Assembly: GCF_000744945.1 (NCBI RefSeq)
Contig: NZ_JQMX01000001.1
Span: forward strand, 3,023,130 to 3,087,129
DNA from: Carnobacterium maltaromaticum DSM 20342
GTDB taxonomy: Bacteria; Bacillota; Bacilli; Lactobacillales; Carnobacteriaceae
DNA length: 64,000 nucleotides
Direction: 5' to 3'
Positions 44,044 through 53,480 of this stretch are shown here, in pieces (position 1 is the first letter of the stretch; every line of letters starts with the position of its first letter). A program made the translations under genes and the position numbers. Below the pieces are notes generated by a model, which saw only the letters and a list, made by a program, of their open reading frames with translations, ran no database searches and was not told the origin of the DNA.

Positions 44044-45525
44044 ATGGAAGTCATAATGAAGAATATCTATAAAGCCTTTGGAACAAATGCTGTTTTAGAA
44101 GGTGTGAATTTTGATACTCATGGTGGTGAAATTCATGCCTTGATGGGCGAAAATGGTGCTGGTAAATCAACCATGATGAATATTTTAACGGGTATGCATA
44201 AAAAAGATCAGGGAACAATTTTAATTAATGGAAAAGAGCATAGTTACACAAATCCAAAAGAAGCTGAAGAGCATGGCGTTAGTTTTATTCATCAAGAAAT
44301 GAATACTTGGCCGCAGATGACGGTTTTAGAGAACTTATTTATCGGCAAAGAAATGAAAAATAAAATCGGATTTATTCGTTCGAAAGAAATGAAAACGTTA
44401 GCATTAAAAACGTTTAAAGAATTAGGCATTACAATGGATTTAGATGCAGATGTTCAAACACTTTCTGTCGGGCAACAGCAGATGATTGAGATTGCGAAAG
44501 CTCTGATGACTGATTGCCAAGTACTGATTATGGATGAGCCAACAGCTGCTTTAACGGATCGTGAAATCCGGATGCTATTTAAAATTATTCAGCATTTGAA
44601 AACGAAGGAAGTTGCCATTATTTATATTTCTCATCGAATGGAAGAGATTTTTGAAATTAGTGATCGAATCACAGTGATGCGAGACGGAATGACGGTGGAT
44701 ACAACGTTGACGAAAGAAACCAATGTGGATGATGTCGTTCGTAAGATGGTTGGTCGAGAAATTAGCGATTATTACCCTAAGAAGAATGCTGAAATTGGCG
44801 AAACAGTTTTTGAAGTCAAAAATCTATCTGGCACTAGTGGTTTTGAGAATATTTCATTTTCGGTTAAATCAGGTGAAATTGTCGGTTTTTCTGGCTTAAT
44901 GGGTGCTGGCAGAACTGAAATAATGCGAGGGATTTTTGGAATAGATCCAATCAGTCAAGGCGAAATAATTCTTGAAGGAAAAAAAGTTCAATTGAAAAAT
45001 CCGAGTACCGCTATTAAAGCTGGTGTTGGTTTTTTAACAGAAAATAGAAAAGAAGAGGGCTTAGTTTTAGATTTTTCAATTAAAGACAATATTAGTTTGC
45101 CAAGTATTGATGAGTTTAGAGTTAGAGGGTTAATTGATACTAAAACAGAAGATGAATTTGTTCAGTTGTTAATGAAACGGCTAACAGTTAAAGCGCAAAA
45201 CGAAGATATCTCAGCTGGCAGCCTTTCTGGTGGGAATCAGCAAAAAGTTGTACTAGCAAAATGGATTGGGATTGGACCTAAAGTATTAATCTTAGATGAA
45301 CCGACTCGTGGTGTTGATGTTGGGGCTAAACGTGAAATTTATCAGTTGATGAATGAGCTAGCTGAAAGAGGCGTGGCAATCGTGATGGTGTCGAGTGATT
45401 TACCAGAAGTATTAGGTGTTAGTGATCGGATTTTAGTCGTTCATGAAGGCAAAATTGCTGGAGAACTTAATCGGACAGAAGCGACGCAAGAAAAAATAAT
45501 GAATCTTGCTACAGGAGGGAAATAG
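44044..45525 (+). CDS. rbsA: Ribose ABC transporter, ATP-binding protein
   Basis: A 493-residue double ATPase of the sugar ABC group. The first domain has Walker A GENGAGKST (residues 36-44), signature LSVGQQQ and Walker B LIMDEP. The second has the usual degenerate A loop GLMGAGRTE, signature LSGGNQQ and LILDEP. It drives import through RbsC. Its start follows GGGAGG after the hairpin repeat. Confidence 0.96.
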   Translation: MEVIMKNIYKAFGTNAVLEGVNFDTHGGEIHALMGENGAGKSTMMNILTGMHKKDQGTILINGKEHSYTNPKEAEEHGVSFIHQEMNTWPQMTVLENLFIGKEMKNKIGFIRSKEMKTLALKTFKELGITMDLDADVQTLSVGQQQMIEIAKALMTDCQVLIMDEPTAALTDREIRMLFKIIQHLKTKEVAIIYISHRMEEIFEISDRITVMRDGMTVDTTLTKETNVDDVVRKMVGREISDYYPKKNAEIGETVFEVKNLSGTSGFENISFSVKSGEIVGFSGLMGAGRTEIMRGIFGIDPISQGEIILEGKKVQLKNPSTAIKAGVGFLTENRKEEGLVLDFSIKDNISLPSIDEFRVRGLIDTKTEDEFVQLLMKRLTVKAQNEDISAGSLSGGNQQKVVLAKWIGIGPKVLILDEPTRGVDVGAKREIYQLMNELAERGVAIVMVSSDLPEVLGVSDRILVVHEGKIAGELNRTEATQEKIMNLATGGK

Positions 45526-45527
45526 TT

Positions 45528-46496
45528 ATGAAGGATGAATTGAAAGTGGAGTTACCTAAAAAGAAATATACTGGTAAAGAATTGATTGGAAAACTAGGTC
45601 CATTATTAGCTTTACTGGTTTTAATTATTATTGTGACAGCTATGAATCCGAGTTTTATTGCCCCAATTAACTTATTGAACTTACTTCGTCAAGTTTCAGT
45701 CAATGCGTTAATTGCCTTTGGAATGACCTTTGTCATTTTGACTGGTGGGATAGATTTGTCAGTTGGTTCAACCTTAGCTTTAAGTGGGGCTTTGGTTGCA
45801 GGCATGATTACGTCTGGAATTGATCCTTTATTAGCAATGATTATTGGCGTCATGATTGGAGGAATTCTTGGTGCTATTAACGGATTATTAATTACAAAAG
45901 GTAAAATGGCTCCGTTTATTGCGACATTGGCAACAATGACTATTTTTCGGGGAGCTACCTTAGTTTATACAGATGGCAATCCAATTACAGGAATTGGCGA
46001 TAGCTTTATTTTCAAATTTGTCGGGCGTGGCTACCTATTTGGGATTCCGTTTCCAGTTATTTTAATGGTTGTGGCTTTTGCTATTTTATTCTTAGTCTTG
46101 CATAAAATGACATTCGGTCGTAAAACATATGCAATTGGTGGCAATGAAAAAGCTGCTTTTGTTGCAGGAATCAAAATTGATCGTGTGAAAACTATGATTT
46201 ATGCTTTGTCAGGCATGATGGCTTCAATTAGTGGGATTATTATTACCTCACGTTTGAATTCAGCCCAACCAAATGCAGGTCAAGCCTATGAAATGGATGC
46301 AATTGCTGCGGTTGTTTTAGGAGGAACAAGTTTATCCGGTGGACGTGGTCGTATTTTTGGAACCTTGATTGGGGCACTAATTATTGGAACCTTAAATAAT
46401 GGTCTGAATTTATTAGGTGTTTCAAGTTTTTATCAACAAATTGTCAAAGGAATCGTTATTATCATCGCTGTTTTATTAGATCGCAAGAAAAAATAA
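45528..46496 (+). CDS. rbsC: Ribose ABC transporter, permease
   Basis: A 322-residue membrane permease with about eight to ten transmembrane segments. It has the family's GGIDLSVGSTLALSGAL and GGNEKAAFVAGI motifs and a GGTSLSGGRGRIFGT loop that contacts the ATPase. It starts two bases after rbsA with AGGAGGG inside the end of that gene. Confidence 0.96.
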   Translation: MKDELKVELPKKKYTGKELIGKLGPLLALLVLIIIVTAMNPSFIAPINLLNLLRQVSVNALIAFGMTFVILTGGIDLSVGSTLALSGALVAGMITSGIDPLLAMIIGVMIGGILGAINGLLITKGKMAPFIATLATMTIFRGATLVYTDGNPITGIGDSFIFKFVGRGYLFGIPFPVILMVVAFAILFLVLHKMTFGRKTYAIGGNEKAAFVAGIKIDRVKTMIYALSGMMASISGIIITSRLNSAQPNAGQAYEMDAIAAVVLGGTSLSGGRGRIFGTLIGALIIGTLNNGLNLLGVSSFYQQIVKGIVIIIAVLLDRKKK

Positions 46497-46518
46497 ATTA
46501 ATAAGAGGGAGAAATAAA

Positions 46519-47448
46519 ATGAAAAAACTGGTACTTTTATTAGGAGCATCATTATTATTAATGGCAGGTTGTGGAGCAGCAACATTAGATGGAGAAAATT
46601 CAAGTAGCGATAAGGTTGTCAAGAAAGAAGAAAAAGAATTAGTTGTAGGAGTATCTTTATCGACATTGAATAACCCGTTTTTTGTATCATTAGAAAATGG
46701 AATTCAAAAGTTAGCGGATGAAAAAGGGACAAAATTAAAAATTGTTGACGCACAAGATGATACAGCTAAACAAAGCAATGATGTTGATGATTTAATTCAA
46801 CAAGGGGTTGATATTTTGTTAATCAATCCAGTTGACTCATCTGCAATTACTCCAGCAGTGGAATCGGCAAATGCAGCCAATATTCCAGTTATTGCGATTG
46901 ATCGTGATAGTGAAGGCGGAAAATTGTTGAGTTTAGTTGCTTCTAACAATATCGAAGGCGGAAAAATGGCAGCTAAATATATTGAAGAAGTTGTCGGTTC
47001 GGAAGCGAAAGTTGTGGAATTACAAGGTGTTCCAGGAGCTTCAGCAACACGAGAACGTGGAAAAGGTTTCGATGAGTATGCCAAAGGTAAATTAGATATT
47101 ATCGCTCAACAAGCGGCTAACTTTGACCGTGCTAAAGGGTTAACAGTTATGGAAAATATGTTGCAATCGAATCCAGAAGTCCAAGCGGTCTTTGCTCAGA
47201 ATGATGAAATGGCATTGGGAGCAGTTGAAGCCATTGGTGCAGCAGGTAAAACGGATGCGATTACTGTTGTTGGATTTGATGGTACAGAAGATGGATTGAA
47301 GGCTATTAAAGCAGGAAAAATGAGTGCTACTGTTGCTCAACAACCTGAAGAAATGGGCAAATTAGCTCTACAAGCAGCTTTTGATCATTTTGCAGGGAAA
47401 AAAGTTGAGTCTAAGATTGATTCGCCTTTAGAATTAATAAAAAAATAA
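46519..47448 (+). CDS. rbsB: Ribose ABC transporter, substrate-binding lipoprotein
   Basis: A 309-residue lipoprotein with a signal peptide ending in the lipobox MAGC (Cys19) and a type I periplasmic-binding fold (VGVSLSTLNNPFFVSLENGIQ, AIDRDSEGG, AQNDEMALGAVEAI). It captures ribose outside the cell for RbsAC. It is the last gene of the operon, followed by a strong terminator. Confidence 0.96.
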   Translation: MKKLVLLLGASLLLMAGCGAATLDGENSSSDKVVKKEEKELVVGVSLSTLNNPFFVSLENGIQKLADEKGTKLKIVDAQDDTAKQSNDVDDLIQQGVDILLINPVDSSAITPAVESANAANIPVIAIDRDSEGGKLLSLVASNNIEGGKMAAKYIEEVVGSEAKVVELQGVPGASATRERGKGFDEYAKGKLDIIAQQAANFDRAKGLTVMENMLQSNPEVQAVFAQNDEMALGAVEAIGAAGKTDAITVVGFDGTEDGLKAIKAGKMSATVAQQPEEMGKLALQAAFDHFAGKKVESKIDSPLELIKK

Positions 47449-47453
47449 ACTAA

Positions 47454-47507
47454 AAATGCAGTTGGATTAAGGAATAAAGCCTTAATTTAACTGCATTTCT
47501 ATTTTTT
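47454..47507. terminator. Terminator of the ribose operon
   Basis: AAATGCAGTT (47454-47463) pairs with AACTGCATTT (47489-47498), with a second stem ATTAAGG/CCTTAAT inside. T-rich sequence follows. Confidence 0.85.
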
Positions 47508-47532
47508 TAATTAAACGCAGTGCTAGATTAAA

Positions 47533-48219
47533 TTAGAATTGCTCATCTAAATAAGAATCATGTAACCACTTTTCAGTTACCCGACTATTTACCCAAATAA
47601 TTCCACGTTCAAAAGTAACTATATCTCCATCGCTTCCAACGATAACCCAAGTATAATTTTCTGTTTCTGGTAGATAGCATTTATACTTCATGCCAGAGAT
47701 TGTCATTTTTTTATCGTTGATTATAATTTCCTCATCATGTTGATCAATCCACAAATTTTCTAACTTTTCAAAATAACCTGGTTCTAATCTAGTTAAAAAA
47801 TCTTTAGCTATTTGTTCTGTTTCTTCATGAGTTAATAATAGTTTGTTATCTATTAAGTTGAATTTTCTATTCATGTTGGTAAAACCTAGAATATAATTGG
47901 TTTCTTTTTCAACGGTTACAGAAAAATGTTCACCGTATAAATCAGTCTTATTACTTTCTGGCGTGTATCTAATTAATAATACAGGCTTGCCATTTTGTTG
48001 AATTGTATCTTTGATAGAGGCTAATTTATATCCCTCTGGTATTTCCAACGTTTGTTCTACAAGTTTAAAAATATCCGAGTATTGCTTTTTTAAATCTAAG
48101 GAATTCGTTTGAGTGTTCATATTTTTTTCTCCTTTTTTACTTTCTCCCTTGAGAGGAAGTCTGTTTTTTTGATTCATACCTATCGAGTTACTAGTAACAG
48201 CATAAATAGTGAAGGACAT
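47533..48219 (-). CDS. Probable secreted protein of unknown function with uncertain start
   Basis: The protein body (DIFKLVEQTLEIPEGYKLASIKD, YTWVIVGSDGDIVTFERGIIWVNSR) is of no family that I can name. The start is problematic. ATG 48219 has no ribosome binding site, while ATG 48120 follows AAGGAG. However, the frame upstream of 48219 encodes a classic signal peptide (KKKLKISLIIVALLF, then MSFTIYA), preceded by ATT (48265-48267) where ATG would be expected. I give the outermost ATG. A secreted form starting at ATT, or loss of the start codon, is possible. It is divergent from merR. Confidence 0.6.
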   Translation of the reverse strand: MSFTIYAVTSNSIGMNQKNRLPLKGESKKGEKNMNTQTNSLDLKKQYSDIFKLVEQTLEIPEGYKLASIKDTIQQNGKPVLLIRYTPESNKTDLYGEHFSVTVEKETNYILGFTNMNRKFNLIDNKLLLTHEETEQIAKDFLTRLEPGYFEKLENLWIDQHDEEIIINDKKMTISGMKYKCYLPETENYTWVIVGSDGDIVTFERGIIWVNSRVTEKWLHDSYLDEQF

Positions 48220-48375
48220 AAAAAGTAAAGCAACAATAATTAAACTAATTTTTAGTTTCTTTTTAATAATAAATCACATCCGATACCTAATATTTCTAGT
48301 TTCAAAAAAAATGAACTTAGATAATCGTAAAAATGTAAAAGTACTCATTACTAGCACATAAAAACCACCTCTTTT

Positions 48376-48444
48376 TTGTAGATAATCTACAATTAGTATA
48401 TATCATATACAAAAATTGTCAATAGTTTAAATTTGAGTTATACT
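48376..48444 (+). promoter_or_regulatory. MerR-type operator and sigma-A promoter
   Basis: TTGTAGATAATCTACAA (48376-48392) is a perfect palindrome with a one-base centre, followed by GTATAT/ATATAC. TTGTCA (48416-48421) and TATACT (48439-48444) are 17 bases apart and drive the MerR-type gene. Confidence 0.7.
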
Positions 48445-48472
48445 AATATAGACAGAAAATAGGGAGGACGAC

Positions 48473-48787
48473 ATGGATATCATTGATATTGAATTATTAA
48501 AAAAAATGTCTGTTAATATAGGTGAGGCAGCAAATATTACGGGAATTCCAATTAGAAAACTACGGTATTGGGAGAGTAAAAATATCATTAAAAGTGTTGA
48601 TGAAGGCGTAAATAAAACCAGAAAATTTGACTATTATGAAATAAAAAAAATAATTTTAATTAAAGAACTACTGGATGAGGGGTACACGTTAGAAAAAGCG
48701 ACTGAAAAAGTTGAAGTCCGAATGAAAAATCTAGCAGAAGCTTTTGAAAAATTAGAAAAAGCGAGAATAGAAAATGAAGAAAAATGA
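48473..48787 (+). CDS. MerR-family transcriptional regulator
   Basis: A 104-residue protein with an N-terminal MerR winged helix (NIGEAANITGIPIRKLRYWESKNII) and a long helix at the C-terminus for dimerisation. No effector domain is present. GGGAGGA precedes the ATG. It overlaps the acetyltransferase by 14 bases and may also control the divergent secreted-protein gene. Confidence 0.85.
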   Translation: MDIIDIELLKKMSVNIGEAANITGIPIRKLRYWESKNIIKSVDEGVNKTRKFDYYEIKKIILIKELLDEGYTLEKATEKVEVRMKNLAEAFEKLEKARIENEEK

Positions 48788-49220
48788 AATTAATTATCAA
48801 CAAGCGACACCCAAGGATTATGCTCAAATCATTCAAGTTTGGAAACGTTCAGTTTTAGCGACGCATCATTTTTTAAAACCAGAAGATATGTCTAGTATTG
48901 AGGCTGAAATTCGTTATTGGTTACCTAAAATGAACGTTCAAGTTTGGAGCCAGTCGGAAAAAATGATTGGTTTTTCAGCTGTTAGTGAAGACACGCTGGA
49001 AATGCTATTTATTGATCCAAATCAAATTGGAAAAGGTTATGGCAAACAAATCTTAAAAGAATTATTATCAGCTTTCGAGGTTACTAAAGTTGACGTGAAT
49101 GAGCAAAACGAAGCAGCGGTGACATTTTATTTAAAAAATGGTTTTCAGATAGCTACTAGAGACGAATTAGATAGTGAAGGTAGAGCCTATCCAATTTTAC
49201 ATTTAGAATTAACTAAATAA
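48774..49220 (+). CDS. GNAT family N-acetyltransferase
   Basis: A 148-residue acetyltransferase of the YjaB-like type: ATPKDYAQIIQVWKRSVLATHHFL at the start, the acetyl-CoA loop LFIDPNQIGKGYGKQILKELL near 82-102, and DVNEQNEAAVTFYLKNGFQ. It is coupled to the MerR gene by overlap. The substrate is unknown. Confidence 0.88.
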   Translation: MKKNEINYQQATPKDYAQIIQVWKRSVLATHHFLKPEDMSSIEAEIRYWLPKMNVQVWSQSEKMIGFSAVSEDTLEMLFIDPNQIGKGYGKQILKELLSAFEVTKVDVNEQNEAAVTFYLKNGFQIATRDELDSEGRAYPILHLELTK

Positions 49221-49262
49221 AGCACAGTAAGTCAGTTTTTTTAACTCTGACTTACTGTGCTT
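49220..49262. terminator. Bidirectional terminator
   Basis: Perfect 16-bp arms, AAGCACAGTAAGTCAG (49220-49235) and the segment 49247-49262, are followed by T. It separates the acetyltransferase gene from the convergent LysR gene. Confidence 0.88.
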
Positions 49263-49272
49263 TTATTTTTTT

Positions 49273-50184
49273 TTAAATCTTTTTACCAGAAGCTAAAAAG
49301 TGTTGTTGCCCATAGTCAACAATAAAGTCTCTAAATAACCGAGTGGCTGGTGAAAGATAATGATTTTTCAAGGTTGTTGCATAGATAGTACGTTGGTAAG
49401 TAGGGTTGGTAATGTGGAGAATTTTAACTTTGTAATAGTCTAAAGCTGCAATTCTTGGTACAATACCAATGCCATGACCAAAGGCAACAAAGCCCGCCAT
49501 CGTATGGTCTTCTTCCACCTCGCAAACAATTGATGGAACAACATTAACTTCGGCTAGCATCGCATCAATCATCGGACGAATCCCACTTTTTTTGTTAAAT
49601 GAAATAAAGGGATAGCCAGCCGTATTTTTTAAATCAATTTCATCAAAGTAGGCTAATGGATGATCCAAAGGCACGATTAAAACAATTTCCTCTTCTGCAA
49701 TCGGTTCAAAATGGAGTTGGTCATCAGGTGTAATCATCGAACAAATGGCGATATCGGATTGTTCAGCTTTCAAACTTTTGATAATATTTTTAGTATTCCC
49801 TTGATAAAAAGAAAAAGAAATATTTTGATGGGCATCAATTATTTGAAACTCTTTTAACAAAAGTGGCGCAAAATAAGGCCCTAAGGTATAAATAAAAGCT
49901 AAGTCAATATGTCCCCGATCAGGACTAACTAATTCTTTTAATGCTTTTTCCCCATGTTCCAGTTCATTTAAAGAACGTTCTACATAACTTAAGAAGAAAT
50001 GCCCATACTTTGTTAAGCGAATATTTCTTCCATTTTTTTCAAATAAAAATGTGCCTAATTCTTTTTCAAGTTCAGTCATGGAATTGCTTAAACTAGGCTG
50101 GGTGATGGATAATTGTTCAGCGGCTTGCGTCATATGTTCTGTTTTTGCTAGCATTTTAAAATAATAAAGCTGTTTTAAATTCAT
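49273..50184 (-). CDS. LysR-family regulator of the shikimate-type cluster
   Basis: A 303-residue LysR protein with an N-terminal helix-turn-helix (MTQAAEQLSITQPSLSNSMTELEKELG) and a co-inducer-binding domain. It is divergent from the flavoprotein-aroE-MFS-aroD-MFS genes, the classic LysR arrangement. It is likely their activator, with a cyclohexane-carboxylate as inducer (inference). A similar LysR-flavoprotein-aroE-aroD order is known from Listeria. Confidence 0.85.
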   Translation of the reverse strand: MNLKQLYYFKMLAKTEHMTQAAEQLSITQPSLSNSMTELEKELGTFLFEKNGRNIRLTKYGHFFLSYVERSLNELEHGEKALKELVSPDRGHIDLAFIYTLGPYFAPLLLKEFQIIDAHQNISFSFYQGNTKNIIKSLKAEQSDIAICSMITPDDQLHFEPIAEEEIVLIVPLDHPLAYFDEIDLKNTAGYPFISFNKKSGIRPMIDAMLAEVNVVPSIVCEVEEDHTMAGFVAFGHGIGIVPRIAALDYYKVKILHITNPTYQRTIYATTLKNHYLSPATRLFRDFIVDYGQQHFLASGKKI

Positions 50185-50349
50185 AGGAATTCCTCCAGTC
50201 TATTTCGATTCATAGTTTTATTCTATCAATAAATACAAAAATATGCATTAGAATTATATGATTTTTCCGTTTATACTGAAATTGTGAAATAAAGAGCAAT
50301 GTGTCGAATGTATATAGTAAATCGAATTAAAAAAAGTGGAGGAGATAAA

Positions 50350-52386
50350 ATGGAACAATATGCAGCTTTATTTGAACCCTTAGTAATTAAACGAATGACG
50401 TTGAAAAATCGTGTGATGATGCCTCCAATGGGAACGAACTTTGCTAATTTGGATGGCTCGTTTAACAATGAGCATATTACTTATTATGAACAACGTGCTA
50501 AAGGTGGGACTGGGTTAATTACCTTAGAAAATGCGTGTCTTGATTTTCCAATGGGAACGAATGGAACGACTCAATTACGCATTGATAATGACCAATATTT
50601 GCCAGGTTTATGGCGCTTTAATGAAGTGATGCATGCATATGGAGCCTGTACATCGGTTCAAATTAACCATGCAGGTGCTTCAGCTTATGGCTTGCGTTTA
50701 AATGGACAACAGCCAGTATCAGCATCAAATATTCCTTCTAAAACAGGAAATGCAATTCCACGACCATTAGAAAAAGACGAAATCATGGAGATTGTAAAAA
50801 AATACGGTGAGGCTGCCAATAGAGCCCAAAGAGCGGGATTTGATTGTGTTGAAATTCATGCAGGGCATTCTTATTTAATTAGTCAATTCTTATCGCCACT
50901 TTATAATAAGCGCCAAGATGAATTTGGTGGAAGTCCAGAAAATCGTGCTCGTTTTGCTCAATTAGTTGTTGCTGAAGTTCGGCAAGCAGTTGGCCCCTTT
51001 TTCCCAATCTGTATTCGAATCAGTGCAGATGAATTTTTAGAAGGCGGAAATAGTTTAGAAGATACGTTAGAATTATTAACTTATTTTTCAGAGGAAGTCG
51101 ATATTCTAAATGTATCAGCTGCTTTAAATGATAGTATTCAGTATCAAATTGATCAAATGAATCTGGCTGATGGTTGGCGCTCTTACATGGCTCGAGCAGT
51201 TAAAGAAAAATTTGGTAAAGTCACAATTACATCAGGCAATATTCGGAGCCCTCAAGTAGCCAATGATATTTTAGTTCGTGGCGATGCAGATTTATTAGCA
51301 ATGGGACGTGGCTTAATCGCTGAACCGAATTGGGTCAATAAAGTCGCTAACGGACAAGAAAATTTATTGCGTAAATGTATTTCCTGTAATATAGGGTGTG
51401 CAGATCATCGAATTGCGAAATCTCGACCATTACGATGTACTGTAAATCCAGATGTGATTCATGAAGATGCCTTTAAGCAAAACCAAGTCAAAAATAATCT
51501 GAGTATGGTGGTTATTGGTGGTGGAACAGCTGCTCTTGAAGCTGCTACAACAGCAGCAGAAGTTGGCGTTCAAGTGACCTTATTTGAAGAGAAAAGCTAT
51601 CTAGGTGGGTTGGCACGTGAAATTGCTCGTTTACCAGATAAAAAACGGATTGACGATTATGTCGTATACTTGGAAGAAAGAGCTAAGCAATTACCTAATC
51701 TAACCATTCATTTAAATACACGAGCAGATCTAAAGACTATTGAAATGTTAGCACCAGATATTATTGTGAATGCTACTGGAGCAAAACCTTTACTGCCACC
51801 AATCAAGGGGCTAAAAGAACAATTAGAAAATCCAAATCGTCAAGTATTCTCTATTTTTGATTTACTAAACAACATGGAGAATTTTGAAGAGTTTGAAGGC
51901 AAACGCATCGCCGTTATTGGTGGTGGAGCAGTTGGTTTGGATGTTGTGGAGTATTATGCAGAACGTGGGGCTGCTGAAGTATCTATTGTTGAAATGCAAG
52001 AAAAACTTGGCAAAGATTTAGATTTAATTACTCGTATTTCGATGATGGATATGATCAAACGTCATGGTGTCCAAGAATATACTGAAACAGCTTTAACCGA
52101 AGTTTGCCAAGATCATTTCAAAGTAAAACAAGCTGGAAAAGAGAGTGAAATTCCATTTGATATTGGGTTTGTTTGTTTAGGTATGCGTGGGGATAGTCCT
52201 ATGATGGAAGCCTTACTTGAATACGGAAAAGCAACAGACACTGCTGTTGTTAATATTGGCGATAGTAAAGTGGCTCGCAGAATTATTGAAGGGACTAGGG
52301 AAGCTCGTGACATTTTAACAACAATTCATCAGGTGGATCGAAGCAAACCGCTAAGTCAATTAAAACTATTTTCTGGAAATTTTTAA
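50350..52386 (+). CDS. NADH:flavin oxidoreductase / 2,4-dienoyl-CoA-reductase-like flavoprotein
   Basis: A 678-residue three-part enzyme. An old-yellow-enzyme-type FMN barrel comes first (FEPLVIKRMTLKNRVMMPPMG, EIHAGHSYLISQFLSP). A 4Fe-4S motif follows (CISCNIGCADHRIAKSRPLRC, about residue 343 on), then FAD/NAD binding domains (VVIGGGTAALEAA, RIAVIGGGAVGLD). Such enzymes reduce activated C=C bonds. In this context it may reduce the double bond of shikimate or dehydroshikimate. ATG 50350 follows GGAGGAG; upstream codons are not credible. Confidence 0.85.
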   Translation: MEQYAALFEPLVIKRMTLKNRVMMPPMGTNFANLDGSFNNEHITYYEQRAKGGTGLITLENACLDFPMGTNGTTQLRIDNDQYLPGLWRFNEVMHAYGACTSVQINHAGASAYGLRLNGQQPVSASNIPSKTGNAIPRPLEKDEIMEIVKKYGEAANRAQRAGFDCVEIHAGHSYLISQFLSPLYNKRQDEFGGSPENRARFAQLVVAEVRQAVGPFFPICIRISADEFLEGGNSLEDTLELLTYFSEEVDILNVSAALNDSIQYQIDQMNLADGWRSYMARAVKEKFGKVTITSGNIRSPQVANDILVRGDADLLAMGRGLIAEPNWVNKVANGQENLLRKCISCNIGCADHRIAKSRPLRCTVNPDVIHEDAFKQNQVKNNLSMVVIGGGTAALEAATTAAEVGVQVTLFEEKSYLGGLAREIARLPDKKRIDDYVVYLEERAKQLPNLTIHLNTRADLKTIEMLAPDIIVNATGAKPLLPPIKGLKEQLENPNRQVFSIFDLLNNMENFEEFEGKRIAVIGGGAVGLDVVEYYAERGAAEVSIVEMQEKLGKDLDLITRISMMDMIKRHGVQEYTETALTEVCQDHFKVKQAGKESEIPFDIGFVCLGMRGDSPMMEALLEYGKATDTAVVNIGDSKVARRIIEGTREARDILTTIHQVDRSKPLSQLKLFSGNF

Positions 52387-52529
52387 CTAATTTATTATTC
52401 TTCTCTAAGGGGTACACAACCACCTTATCTCACCTCTTAGGGAATAATATAGCTAGAATTGAATTATCATCTTAAACACAAGCAATTAGAATGAATGAGT
52501 AAACGATAAATGAGAGGAAGTTGGAAAAA

Positions 52530-53399
52530 ATGACAGAAAGATTATCAGGACACACAGAATTGATTGGTTTAATGGCAACACCGATTCGACATAGTTTATC
52601 TCCAACAATGCACAATGAAGCTTTTGCAAAATTAGGTTTAGACTATGCGTATTTAGCTTTTGAGGTTGGAACGGATCAACTAGAAAATGGAATTCAAGCG
52701 ATTCGTGCGTTAGGTATGCGTGGTTCGAATATTTCAATGCCAAATAAGCAAGTCGTTACTAAGTATTTGGATAAATTATCCCCAGCTGCTGAAATGGTCG
52801 GTGCCGTTAATACAATTGTGAATGATAATGGTATTTTAACTGGACACATTACAGATGGTACAGGCTTTATGCGTGGTTTAAAACAGTCTGACGTCAGTAT
52901 CATTGGCGAAAAAATGACGATTTGTGGAGCCGGTGGAGCAGCAACAGCAATCTGTATCCAAGCAGCTTTAGATGGCGTGAAAGAGTTGTCTATTTTTAAT
53001 CGACAAGATGAGTTCTTTAAAAATGCAGAACGAACAGTTGCCTTAATTAATGAGAAAACGGATTGTAAAGCGACATTATATGATTTAAAAGATCAAGAGA
53101 GCTTACGTCAGCAAATTGCTGAAAGTGTTATTTTTACAAATGCAACGGGTGTAGGCATGAAACCTTTACAAGATGAAAGTTTAATTACAGATCCAACTAT
53201 GTTACGTAAAGAGTTAGTTGTAGCAGATGTTGTTTATGTACCAAGTGAAACTAAATTACTGAAATTAGCGAAAGAGCAAGGTTGTAAAACGGTAAATGGT
53301 TTAGGAATGATGTTATGGCAAGGTGCGGCTGCCTTTGAAATGTGGACGGGACAAGAAATGCCTGTTGAATATATTCGAGAGTTGCTTTTTGAAAAATAA
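52530..53399 (+). CDS. aroE: Shikimate/quinate dehydrogenase (AroE family)
   Basis: A 289-residue NAD(P)-dependent dehydrogenase. The substrate site is ATPIRHSLSPTMHNEAF and MPNKQVV (catalytic Lys), and the nucleotide loop is ICGAGGAATAICIQAA. It interconverts shikimate and 3-dehydroshikimate. Its setting with a LysR gene, transporters and aroD, away from other aro genes, suggests catabolism or interconversion of imported compounds rather than biosynthesis. ATG 52530 is used, with GAGGAAG 9 bases upstream. Confidence 0.92.
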   Translation: MTERLSGHTELIGLMATPIRHSLSPTMHNEAFAKLGLDYAYLAFEVGTDQLENGIQAIRALGMRGSNISMPNKQVVTKYLDKLSPAAEMVGAVNTIVNDNGILTGHITDGTGFMRGLKQSDVSIIGEKMTICGAGGAATAICIQAALDGVKELSIFNRQDEFFKNAERTVALINEKTDCKATLYDLKDQESLRQQIAESVIFTNATGVGMKPLQDESLITDPTMLRKELVVADVVYVPSETKLLKLAKEQGCKTVNGLGMMLWQGAAAFEMWTGQEMPVEYIRELLFEK

Positions 53400-53404
53400 A
53401 AATG

Positions 53405-53438
53405 TTCTTACTAGAGAATATCGATTCTCTAGTAAGAA
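53405..53438. terminator. Perfect hairpin between aroE and the first MFS gene
   Basis: TTCTTACTAGAGAAT (53405-53419) and its exact complement (53424-53438) surround an ATCG loop. The following sequence is not a strong T run, so it may be a partial terminator or an mRNA-stability element. Confidence 0.6.
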
Positions 53439-53480
53439 ACTTATTTGTGAATAAATACGCAATTGAAAAGGAGAGTAATA

